This document shows, piece after piece, positions 1 through 7,246 of a stretch of DNA of 19,505 nucleotides. The DNA is from Burkholderiaceae bacterium (GTDB lineage Bacteria > Pseudomonadota > Gammaproteobacteria > Burkholderiales > Burkholderiaceae), in contig JAJPEN010000023.1 of the NCBI GenBank assembly GCA_021166835.1, positions 1 through 19,505 of the forward strand. The letters run 5' to 3'. How positions within the stretch are numbered: the stretch's first letter is position 1; each line of letters starts with the position of its first letter. A program made the position numbers and the translations under genes. The notes under the pieces are model-generated. The model did no database searches. It saw only the letters and a program-made list of their open reading frames with translations, and was not told the origin of the DNA.

Positions 1-650
1 CGGCACTTGTCCTGGTCGATCAGGACGATCCCGTCCTCCTCGCGCTTGTAGATCGAACCCGACGGACACGATGCAACGCAGCTCGGGTTCAGGCAGTGCT
101 CGCAGATGCGCGGCAGCGAGATCATGAAGGTGTTCTGGAACTGCCCGTACATCTCCTTCTGGATGTCGTCGAAGTTGCGGTCCTTCGAGCGCTTGGCGAA
201 CTCGCCGCCGAGGATCTCCTCCCAGTTCGGGCCCCATTCGATCTTCTGCATCCGCTCTCCGGTGATCAGGCTCCTCGGCCTGGCCGTCGGCGAGGTCTTC
301 ATCTCGGGCGCCTCGTGCAGGTGCGTGTAGTCGTAGGTGAAGGGCTCGTAGTAGTCGTCGATCTGCGGCAGGTACGGGTTGGCGAAGATGCGCATCAGCA
401 GCGCCCACTTGCCGCCCTGCCGCGGCACGATCGAGCCGTCGGCCCTGCGCATCCAGCCGCCTTTCCAGCGGTCCTGGTTCTCCCAGTCCTTCGGGTAGCC
501 GATGCCGGGCTTGGTCTCGACGTTGTTGTACCAGGCGTATTCCTGGCCTTCGCGGCTCGTCCAGACGTTCTTGCAGGTGACCGAGCAGGTGTGGCAGCCG
601 ATGCACTTGTCGAGGTTCATCACCATCGCGATCTGCGCGCGGATCTTCAT
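1..650 (-). CDS. narH: Respiratory nitrate reductase beta subunit, second copy (partial, N-terminal 216 codons)
   Basis: Electron-transfer subunit of a second Nar-type nitrate reductase, expected on the cytoplasmic face of the membrane, passing electrons from NarI hemes to NarG. Only residues 1 to 216 are in the window; the gene continues past base 1. The first ferredoxin-type cysteine group is at C16, C19, C22 and C26 (CIGCHTCSVTCK) and a second group is at C183, C186, C191 and C195 (CEHCLNPSCVASC). The last full codon is C216, the first Cys of the next cluster. The start ATG (650-648) overlaps the stop of the upstream narG as ATGA. The region aligns without gaps to 8121-8770 of the complete narH; I count about 26 differences in 216 residues. 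narJ and narI copies may follow outside the window, but this cannot be seen. Confidence 0.96.
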   Translation of the reverse strand, partial: MKIRAQIAMVMNLDKCIGCHTCSVTCKNVWTSREGQEYAWYNNVETKPGIGYPKDWENQDRWKGGWMRRADGSIVPRQGGKWALLMRIFANPYLPQIDDYYEPFTYDYTHLHEAPEMKTSPTARPRSLITGERMQKIEWGPNWEEILGGEFAKRSKDRNFDDIQKEMYGQFQNTFMISLPRICEHCLNPSCVASCPSGSIYKREEDGIVLIDQDKC

Positions 651-3600
651 CGCCTCGCCTCCTGCGCGACTGCGCGGGCGCGCACCGGTCCCCGCGCATC
701 TCCCGGCGCCGGTTCCGCGACGCCGGCTGCCCGTTGCGCGCCCGCCGGTTCGTCGATCCAGTCGATGGCGTCCATCTTGCGCAGCAGGACGAACTGGTCG
801 CGGTTCGAGCCGACCGTGCCATAGTAGTTGAAGCCGTAGGCGAACTGCGCGTAGCCGCCGATCATGTGCGTGGGCTTCATCACCACGCGCGTGACCGAGT
901 TGTGGATCCCTCCGCGCAGGCCGGTGATCTCCGAGCCCGGCGTATTCACGATCTTCTCCTGCGCGTGATACATCAGCACCATGCCCTGCTGCACGCGCTG
1001 GCTCACCACCGCGCGCGCGGTCAGCGCGCCGTTGGCGTTGAACAGCTCGATCCAGTCGTTGTCGACGATGCCGGCGCGTTGCGCGTCGATCTCGCTCACC
1101 CAGACGATCGGCCCGCCACGGCTGAGCGTGAGCATGATCAGGTTCTCGGTGTACGTGGAGTGGATGCCCCATTTCTGGTGCGGCGTGATGAAGTTCAGCG
1201 CGATCTCGGGATGCCCGTTGGGCCGCTTGCCGGCCACCGCGGCGAGCGACTTCAGGTCGACCGGCGGCCGATAGGTGACGAAGCCCTCGCCGAAGTCGCG
1301 CATCCACGCATGATCGAGATACAGCTGCTGGCGACCGGTGAGCGTGCGCCACGGAATCAGCTCGTGCACGTTGGTGTAGCCGGCGTTGTACGAGACCTTG
1401 TCGCTCTCGAGCCCCGACCAGGTGGGCGACGAGATGATCTTGCGCGGCTGCGCCTGGATGTCGCGAAAGCGGATCCGCTCGTCGCCGCGATGCAGCGCCA
1501 GGTGCACGTGATCGCGTCCGGTGACCTCGGAGAGCGCCTCCCACGCCTTGATCGCGACGTGCCCGTTCGTCTCGGGCGCGAGCGTCATCACCGTCTCGCA
1601 GGCGTCGATGTCGGTCTCGATCTTCGCCAGCCCCGCCGTGGGACCGTGCCGCACCGTGCCGTTGACCTGGCGCAGCAGCTCGACCTCGTCCCCGGTGGGC
1701 CACTGCAGCCCCTTCGAGAAATTGCCGAGCCGGCTCATCAGCGGTCCCAGCGAGATGTAGCGTCGATGCGTGTTCGGATAGTCGCGCTCGACGACGTCGA
1801 TGTGCGGCGCCGTCACTCCGGGCACGAAATCGCATTCGCCGCGCTTCCATTCGCGCACGTCGAGCGCCTGGCCCAGCTCGGTCGGCGAGTCGTGCATCAG
1901 CGGGCGCAGCACGACGTCCTGCTCGACGCCCAGATGCCCCTCGCACAGCTCGCTGAAGCGTCGCGCGATGCCCTTGTAGATCTCCCAGTCGCTGCGCGAC
2001 TGCCAGACCGGATCCACCGCCGTCGACAGCGGGTGGATGAACGGGTGCATGTCGGTGGTGTTCAGGTCGTTCTTCTCGTACCAGCTCGCGGTGGGCAGCA
2101 CGACGTCCGAATGCAGGCAGGTCGTGCTCATGCGGAAGTCGAGCGTGACGAGCAGGTCCAGCTTTCCCTGCGGCGCGCGCTCGCGCCAGTCGACCTCGAC
2201 GGGTCGCGGGTCGCCCGGCGCGAGTTCGTCGCCGAGCACGCCGTTCTTCGTGCCGAGCAGGTGGCGCAGGAAATATTCGTGGCCCTTGCCCGAGGAGCCG
2301 AGCAGGTTCGAGCGCCAGACGAACAGGTTGCGCGGCCAGTTGACGGGGTCGTCCGGGTCCTCGCAGCTCATGCGCAGCGAGCCGTCCTTCAGGCTGCGCG
2401 CGACGTAGTCGGCGGCGGACAGGCCGGCGGCCTGCGCGTCGCGCGCGAGGCGCAGCGGATTCGTCGCCAGTTGCGGCGCCGACGGCAGCCAGCCCATGCG
2501 CTCGGCGCGCACGTTGTAGTCGATCACCGCGCCGGCGTGACGCGCGGGATCGGCCAGCGGCGAGAGCAGTTCCTGCGGCCCGATCTTCTCGTAGCGCCAC
2601 TGGTCGCTGTGCGCATAGAAGAAGCTCGTGCCGCCCACCTGCCGCGACGGACGCACCCAGTCGAGCGCGAAGGTGAGCGCTGCCCAGCCGCTCTGCGGGC
2701 GCACTTTCTCCTGCCCCACGTAATGCGCCCAGCCGCCGCCGCTCTGGCCCACGCAGCCGCACAGCACGAGCATCGAGATCGCGCTGCGGTAGTTCATGTC
2801 GCAGTGGAACCAGTGGTTCACTCCGGCGCCGATGATGATCATCGAGCGGCCCTGCGTCTTCTCGGCGTTGGCCGCGAACTCGCGCGCGACGACGATCGCG
2901 CGATCGCGCGGCACGCCGGTGATCGCCTCCTGCCACGCCGGCGTGTACGGCACGTTGGCGTCGTAGTCGGCCGCTACGGCAGGATCGTCGATGCCCGGGC
3001 GGCGCACGCCATAGTGGGCGACGAGCAGGTCGAAGACGGTCGCCACCAGCGCCTCGCGCCCGTCGGCCAGCGTGAGCCGGCGCACCGGCACGCGCCGCAG
3101 CAGCACGTCGCCGCCCTGCTCGCTGCGCGGAAAATGCGGATGCGGGTCGCCGCCGAAATACGGGAAGGCAACGGTCGCGGTTTCGTGCGGATGCGCGCCG
3201 TCGTCTAGCAGCGACAGCGTCAGGCGCACCTCGCGGCCTTCGCGCGCCTCGCGGTTCTCGAGGTTCCATTTTCCGCGGTCGTCGCGATCCTTCGGACCCC
3301 AGCGAAAGCCGATCGAGCCCTGCGGAACGACGACGTTGCCGTTCCCGTCGAAGGCGACGGTCTTCCAGTCGGGGTTGTTGGTCTGGCCCAGCGCGTCGGG
3401 GAAGTCGCTCGCGCGCAACGTGCGGCCCGGAACGAAGGCGGCGGGCGGAGCCGACGCCGCACCGGGCGCGCCCGCGCCGGAGGCCGCTGGCGCGGCCTCC
3501 TCCGCCGTCTTCATCGGCTGCAGCTCGACCAGCATCGGCGAATCCGTATAGCGGCGCGCGTAATCCTCGAAATACGCCGCGCGCCGATCGACATAGAACT

Positions 3601-4549
3601 CCTTCAGGATCACGTGGCCCATCGCCATGCCGAGCGCAGCATCGGTGCCCTGCTTCGGGTGCAGCCACAGGTCGGCGTGGCGTGCGACCTCCGAGTAGTC
3701 GGGCGTGATCGAGACGATCTTCGTGCCCTTGTAGCGCGCCTCGACGAAGAAATGCGCATCGGGCGTACGCGTCTGCGGAACGTTCGAGCCCCATGCGATC
3801 AGGAACATCGAGTTGTACCAGTCGGCCGACTCGGGCACGTCGGTCTGCTCGCCCCACACCTGCGGACTGGACGGAGGAAGGTCGCAGTACCAGTCGTAGA
3901 AGCTCAGGTTCGTGCCGCCGATCAGCGACAGATAACGCGCGCCGGACGCGTACGAGATCATCGACATCGCCGGAATCGGCGAGAAGCCGGCGATGCGATC
4001 GGGTCCGTATTTCCCGATCGTGTAGACGTTGGCCGCGGCGACGATCTCCTCGACCTCGTCCCACGAGGCGCGAACGAAGCCGCCCAGGCCGCGCTGGCTC
4101 ACGTAATCGCGCCGCGTCGCTTCGTTCTCGACGATGCTCGCCCACGCGCGCACCGGATCGCGCTCGCGTTCGCGCGCCGCATGCCAGGCGCGCATCAGCC
4201 GTCCGCGCACCATCGGGTACTTCAGGCGTTGCGCGCTGTAGAGATACCAGCTGTAGCTCGCCCCGCGCGCGCAGCCGCGCGGCTCGTGGTTCGGCAGGTC
4301 GGGGCGCGTACGCGGATAGTCGGTCTGCTGCGTCTCCCAGGTGACGATCCCGCCCTTGACGTAGATCTTCCACGAACACGAACCCGTGCAGTTCGTGCCG
4401 TGCGTCGAACGCACGATCCTGTCCTGTGCCCAGCGATTGCGGTACGCGTCTTCCCAGGTGCGGTCTTCGCCGGTGACGAGGCCGTGGCCGCCGGAAAACT
4501 TCGCGTGAGGCTGCGCGAAATACGTCAGCCGATCGAGGAACCGACTCAT
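647..4549 (-). CDS. narG: Respiratory nitrate reductase alpha (catalytic) subunit, second copy
   Basis: Molybdopterin (bis-MGD) subunit that reduces nitrate to nitrite in the cytoplasm; 1300 residues with this start (E. coli NarG is 1247). H50, C54, C58 and C93 are the FS0 [4Fe-4S] ligands (HGTNCTGSCSW and later RGC), and D223 in YDWYCDLPP corresponds to the Mo-ligand Asp. An upstream in-frame ATG at 4573 would add eight residues. I chose 4549 because it is preceded by GGAG at 8-nt spacing and matches the N-terminus of the other NarG (MSHLLDRLTF versus MSRFLDRLTY). Compared with that copy it has an Ala/Pro-rich insert of about 17 residues (around 346-372) and a longer, different C-terminal tail. 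It follows the XRE-like gene after a 115-nt gap with no obvious terminator, so it may be read through from the upstream operon or have its own promoter. All catalytic signatures I checked are intact. Confidence 0.97.
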   Translation of the reverse strand: MSRFLDRLTYFAQPHAKFSGGHGLVTGEDRTWEDAYRNRWAQDRIVRSTHGTNCTGSCSWKIYVKGGIVTWETQQTDYPRTRPDLPNHEPRGCARGASYSWYLYSAQRLKYPMVRGRLMRAWHAARERERDPVRAWASIVENEATRRDYVSQRGLGGFVRASWDEVEEIVAAANVYTIGKYGPDRIAGFSPIPAMSMISYASGARYLSLIGGTNLSFYDWYCDLPPSSPQVWGEQTDVPESADWYNSMFLIAWGSNVPQTRTPDAHFFVEARYKGTKIVSITPDYSEVARHADLWLHPKQGTDAALGMAMGHVILKEFYVDRRAAYFEDYARRYTDSPMLVELQPMKTAEEAAPAASGAGAPGAASAPPAAFVPGRTLRASDFPDALGQTNNPDWKTVAFDGNGNVVVPQGSIGFRWGPKDRDDRGKWNLENREAREGREVRLTLSLLDDGAHPHETATVAFPYFGGDPHPHFPRSEQGGDVLLRRVPVRRLTLADGREALVATVFDLLVAHYGVRRPGIDDPAVAADYDANVPYTPAWQEAITGVPRDRAIVVAREFAANAEKTQGRSMIIIGAGVNHWFHCDMNYRSAISMLVLCGCVGQSGGGWAHYVGQEKVRPQSGWAALTFALDWVRPSRQVGGTSFFYAHSDQWRYEKIGPQELLSPLADPARHAGAVIDYNVRAERMGWLPSAPQLATNPLRLARDAQAAGLSAADYVARSLKDGSLRMSCEDPDDPVNWPRNLFVWRSNLLGSSGKGHEYFLRHLLGTKNGVLGDELAPGDPRPVEVDWRERAPQGKLDLLVTLDFRMSTTCLHSDVVLPTASWYEKNDLNTTDMHPFIHPLSTAVDPVWQSRSDWEIYKGIARRFSELCEGHLGVEQDVVLRPLMHDSPTELGQALDVREWKRGECDFVPGVTAPHIDVVERDYPNTHRRYISLGPLMSRLGNFSKGLQWPTGDEVELLRQVNGTVRHGPTAGLAKIETDIDACETVMTLAPETNGHVAIKAWEALSEVTGRDHVHLALHRGDERIRFRDIQAQPRKIISSPTWSGLESDKVSYNAGYTNVHELIPWRTLTGRQQLYLDHAWMRDFGEGFVTYRPPVDLKSLAAVAGKRPNGHPEIALNFITPHQKWGIHSTYTENLIMLTLSRGGPIVWVSEIDAQRAGIVDNDWIELFNANGALTARAVVSQRVQQGMVLMYHAQEKIVNTPGSEITGLRGGIHNSVTRVVMKPTHMIGGYAQFAYGFNYYGTVGSNRDQFVLLRKMDAIDWIDEPAGAQRAAGVAEPAPGDARGPVRARAVAQEARR

Positions 4550-4664
4550 CGCGGATGCTCCTTCCCTCGACATCGCGTCGAAAGCGAAGGGGCATCTTAG
4601 GGCCGCCTTCCGCGTTCCGGCCAGCTATGTCCGGAGGGGCGAAGCGGTTAAAGAAGTTCGAGGC

Positions 4665-4949
4665 TCAGCAGGCTTCCGTGAGCTCGAGGCGAACGCGTCG
4701 ACCGAGGGCCGTTGCGATGTTCACCAGAGCGTCGAGCGAAAAGCGCGAAACGCGCCCGCGCAGCAGGTCGTTGATACGCGGCTGCGTGACGCCGCAGTTT
4801 TCCGCCGCCTCGGCCTGCGTCCAGTCGGTTGCTGCGATGATCGCCGCGATCTGGCGCATCAGTTCTGCTCGCGCCCGAAGGTTGGCAGCCTGCTCGGGAG
4901 TATCGGCGACCGCATCCCAGACGCTGTCGAAAGTGGCGGCCTTGCTCAT
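4665..4949 (-). CDS. XRE/HTH-family small regulator, HigA-type antitoxin-like (orphan)
   Basis: Ninety-four residues. It resembles small XRE-type helix-turn-helix proteins that act as antitoxins and autorepressors in HigBA/RelE-type modules. An N-terminal helix (FDSVWDAVADTPEQAANL, residues 7-24) is followed by a lambda-repressor-like HTH at about residues 43-80: W43-T44-Q45 opens the first helix, GVTQPRINDLLRG (53-65) is the turn and recognition helix, and FSLDALVNIATALG ends the domain. The ATG is 13 nt downstream of the ppiC stop, so it is probably co-transcribed with the nar operon. Its Shine-Dalgarno is weak (GAGAGAA about 5 nt before ATG). No toxin of the RelE/HigB/Gp49 type is visible next to it: upstream is ppiC and downstream is narG. 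It could be a solitary antitoxin remnant or a recruited regulator. The fold is clear; the function is inferred. Confidence 0.85.
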   Translation of the reverse strand: MSKAATFDSVWDAVADTPEQAANLRARAELMRQIAAIIAATDWTQAEAAENCGVTQPRINDLLRGRVSRFSLDALVNIATALGRRVRLELTEAC

Positions 4950-4962
4950 TGCAGTTCTCTCG

Positions 4963-5667
4963 TCAACTCGGCGTATCAGAATAAATCGGAAACATGACGC
5001 CGACTTCCCCGCCTTCGCTCTCCGCCTTCGCCGACAGCTCTGAGAGATAGCGCCGCAGCGCCGTGACCCACGAACGGCGGCGCAACTCCTGCTGGACCGC
5101 CTCGCGCACCTCCTCCCAGGGCGGCTCCTCGCCGTTCTCGCGAGCGACCACGTCGACGATGTGCAGACCGAAGCGGGTGCGGACCAGTCGCGGCAGCAAT
5201 CCGGTCTCCGGCCGGTCGAAGACCTCGCGCGCGAACTCCGGTGCACAGTCGCGCGCAACGATCCAGCCGAGATCGCCCCCATCCGCGCCGCTCGGGCAGT
5301 TCGAGTTCCTGCGGGCGGCCTGGGCGAAGGCCGACACGCGATCCGACGCGCAGCGCAACCCCAGCAGCAACTGTTCGGCATACGCGGCCAGGGGAGCGAC
5401 AGCTACACCCGGTGTCACGGCGAACAGGATGTGACGTGCGTGCACGCGCCCGCCGGCGCCGAAGCGTGACGCGTGCGCCGCATAGTGGCGACGACACGCC
5501 TCTTCGTCGGGCTCGACGACTTCCAGTTCACGCTCGAGCAGCGCCTCGATCGCCATCGCGGCCGCCTCGCTGACGACGCCGTCCGCGCCTGCGCGATCGT
5601 CGGCGGCGAGCAATCCCTTGCGCTGCGCTTCGCGGCGCAGCAGCTCGGCGACGTTCGCCGCGCTCAT
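4963..5667 (-). CDS. PpiC/parvulin-type peptidyl-prolyl cis-trans isomerase (NifM-like), nar operon accessory
   Basis: A 234-residue protein with a C-terminal parvulin (rotamase) domain at about residues 74-176. Seen motifs are HARHILFAV (76-84), GGDLGWI (130-136), the segment leading to FAREVFD (145-151), and TRFGLHIVDV (164-173). There is no signal peptide or membrane segment, so it is predicted to be cytoplasmic, unlike SurA or PpiD. The N-terminal half (1-72) is helical and resembles the NifM/PpiC arrangement. The start overlaps the narI stop as ATGA, so translation is probably coupled. From family knowledge, PpiC-like genes are common after narI in betaproteobacterial nar operons. A folding role for a Nar subunit is plausible but inferred, and the client cannot be named from sequence. 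Confidence 0.9.
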   Translation of the reverse strand: MSAANVAELLRREAQRKGLLAADDRAGADGVVSEAAAMAIEALLERELEVVEPDEEACRRHYAAHASRFGAGGRVHARHILFAVTPGVAVAPLAAYAEQLLLGLRCASDRVSAFAQAARRNSNCPSGADGGDLGWIVARDCAPEFAREVFDRPETGLLPRLVRTRFGLHIVDVVARENGEEPPWEEVREAVQQELRRRSWVTALRRYLSELSAKAESEGGEVGVMFPIYSDTPS

Positions 5668-6506
5668 GCCCGTCTCCCGCCCTGCATGACCGACATCGCG
5701 CCCACCGGCGACGCGGGCGTTAGCACGTCCTTCGTTTCGTCGGTCGGCGTCGGCGCTCGCGGCGCACCAGTCATCCCGGTCGCCCCCGCGCGCACCGGCA
5801 CGCGGTGCGATGCCGGCAGCCCCAGCCGCCGGCTGCGCACCAGCTGGTACGGACGCAGCACGTAGGCGATCGACGCGAAGCCGCTCCAAACGTGGACGAG
5901 CCGCGTGAACGGGAACACGAGGAACACCGTCATGCCGAGCACCATGTGCAGCTTGAACACCCAGCTCACCTGCGCGATCGACTCGACCGCGCCGGACCGG
6001 AAAGTGACGATGCGCTGCGCCCAGTCGGCGAGCACGAGCATCACGCTGCCGTCGAGGTGCTGCCCCGACAACGGGATCGTCGCCAGTCCGAGCGCGAGCT
6101 GGATCCACAGCAGCCACAGCAGGAACACGTCGCTCTTCCGCGACACCGCGCGGATGCGCGCATCGCCCAGGCGGCGCGTGAGCAGCAGCGTCAGCCCGGC
6201 GATCGCGAGCGCGCCGGCGATGCCGCCGCTGGCCATCGCGATCAGTTGCTTCGTGCCCGCGTCGAGGATCGGCGCGTAGACGAAATGCGGCGTGAGCATG
6301 CCGAAGAAGTGGCCGAAGAACAGGAACAGCACGCCGGCGTGGAACAGGTTGTTGCCCCAGCGAAGCGACCCTGCCCGCAGCAGCTGCGACGAGTCGCTCT
6401 TCCACGTGTACTGGTCGCGATCGAAGCGGATCCAGCTGCCGACGAAGAACACCGTCAGACACACGTACGGATACAGGCCGAAGAAGAAATGATCGAGAGC
6501 GTTCAT
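5664..6506 (-). CDS. narI: Respiratory nitrate reductase gamma subunit (cytochrome b, quinol oxidase)
   Basis: Integral membrane di-heme subunit that oxidises quinol at the periplasmic side and anchors NarGH; 280 residues. Five hydrophobic segments are visible at roughly residues 4-26, 51-70, 87-111, 127-146 and 184-202. The four heme-ligand histidines fall at H56, H66, H187 and H205, the same numbering as E. coli NarI. The start ATG is preceded by GGAG at 7-nt spacing and lies 15 nt after narJ. The protein is about 55 residues longer than E. coli NarI (225), because of a Pro/Thr/Ala-rich, apparently disordered cytoplasmic tail from about residue 228 (for example APRAPTPTDETKDV). The 3' end overlaps ppiC by 4 nt. 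Confidence 0.97.
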   Translation of the reverse strand: MNALDHFFFGLYPYVCLTVFFVGSWIRFDRDQYTWKSDSSQLLRAGSLRWGNNLFHAGVLFLFFGHFFGMLTPHFVYAPILDAGTKQLIAMASGGIAGALAIAGLTLLLTRRLGDARIRAVSRKSDVFLLWLLWIQLALGLATIPLSGQHLDGSVMLVLADWAQRIVTFRSGAVESIAQVSWVFKLHMVLGMTVFLVFPFTRLVHVWSGFASIAYVLRPYQLVRSRRLGLPASHRVPVRAGATGMTGAPRAPTPTDETKDVLTPASPVGAMSVMQGGRRA

Positions 6507-6521
6507 CGGTCGGCTCCGGGG

Positions 6522-7238
6522 TCAGAGAGGCGCGCGCGCGGCGGCGTCGGCATCGCGCGGGGGTGCAGCCGCTACGCTCGCCGCGGGCGGCGCGCGGCGC
6601 ACGAAGTGCAGGGGTTGCGCGGCGTCGGGTCGCGACTGGCCGCGCGTCGAGCAGCCGTCGAAGGCCGGTGGCTCGGCCCAGGCCTCGTCGATCGGCTCCT
6701 CGGGCGGCAGCGCGACCGTGCGCACGCGTTCGCCGGCGAGCTCGAGCGCGGCGGCGATCGCCGCCGCGTAGCGGCTGCGGCGCGCGGCCAGCGCCGTGTG
6801 CAGCGCATTGAGCAGCGGCGCCAGTTCGCCGAGGAAAGCGCGCGCAAGCTTCGGCGGCTGCGTAGACGCGAACTCGAGCACGATGGGCAGCCAGTCGGGC
6901 AGCTGCCCCGGCGCCAGGCGCAGTCCCGCCTGCTCGTAGGTGGCGAGCAGGTCGACCATCGCCTGACCGCGCTCGCGCGAGTCGGCGTGCACGTGCTCGA
7001 AGAGCAGCAGCGAGGTGGCGCGGCCGCGGTCGAAGCAGTCGACGTAGTCGGCCTCGATCTCGTAGGGATCGCGGGCGCGCAGATGTGCGACGAGCGATAC
7101 GAGCGCCTCGCGCACTGCCGGGCTGCAGTCGCGGTCGCCGTCGAAATGCTCGCCGAGCGCCGGCAGCAGCGCGCGCAGTCGCGCGTCCGGATACGTGAGC
7201 AGTTGCGCGAGCGCGCGCAGCGTACGAGCGTGTTTCAT
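6522..7238 (-). CDS. narJ: Nitrate reductase maturation chaperone (molybdenum cofactor assembly, NarJ)
   Basis: Dedicated cytoplasmic chaperone of the TorD/NarJ family. It binds apo-NarGH, allows Mo-cofactor and FS0 insertion, and holds the complex until it docks on NarI; it is not part of the final enzyme. The 238 residues compare with 236 in E. coli. Family features seen are the N-terminal LAQLLTYPD (10-18), YVDCFDRGRATSLLLFEHVH (65-84), in which the DRG..SLLLFEH segment is characteristic, and GQLPDWLPIVLEFAS (111-125). The last 50 or so residues are Ala/Pro-rich and probably disordered. The gene starts 8 nt after narH and is followed 15 nt later by narI, the usual GHJI order. The initiation region has only a modest Shine-Dalgarno (TGAGG), which also contains the narH stop. 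Confidence 0.96.
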   Translation of the reverse strand: MKHARTLRALAQLLTYPDARLRALLPALGEHFDGDRDCSPAVREALVSLVAHLRARDPYEIEADYVDCFDRGRATSLLLFEHVHADSRERGQAMVDLLATYEQAGLRLAPGQLPDWLPIVLEFASTQPPKLARAFLGELAPLLNALHTALAARRSRYAAAIAAALELAGERVRTVALPPEEPIDEAWAEPPAFDGCSTRGQSRPDAAQPLHFVRRAPPAASVAAAPPRDADAAARAPL

Positions 7239-7246
7239 CGTCTGCC

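Larger units (their letters stand above)
1..4549 (-). repeat. Tandem paralogous duplication of narGH (matches 8121-12606)
   Basis: The segment repeats the narG-narH portion of the operon at 8121-12606 in the same orientation. The narH part aligns base for base at an offset of 8120 with no indel over 650 bases. The first 300 or so codons of narG align at an offset of 8057, also without gaps. DNA identity is very high in places: a run of about 64 identical bases lies near 4312-4375 (12369-12432), and I see about six differences over 160 bases around 4261-4420. Other parts, such as codons 343-375 and the C-termini, have diverged strongly. Both copies look functional. Confidence 0.9.

Noticed and set aside
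4550..4573. Longer NarG-2 start (MSREGASA extension)
   Set aside because: The ATG at 4549 has the better Shine-Dalgarno, and its N-terminus aligns with the first NarG copy; the extension overlaps that ribosome-binding site.
4550..4664. Dedicated promoter for the second narG (TAAGAT-like -10)
   Set aside because: No acceptable -35 at proper spacing and no FNR or NarL element; read-through from upstream explains expression equally well.
4950..5381. N-terminal extension of the XRE-like protein over ppiC
   Set aside because: The extension is an out-of-frame shadow of ppiC; the homologous part begins at the Met at 4949.
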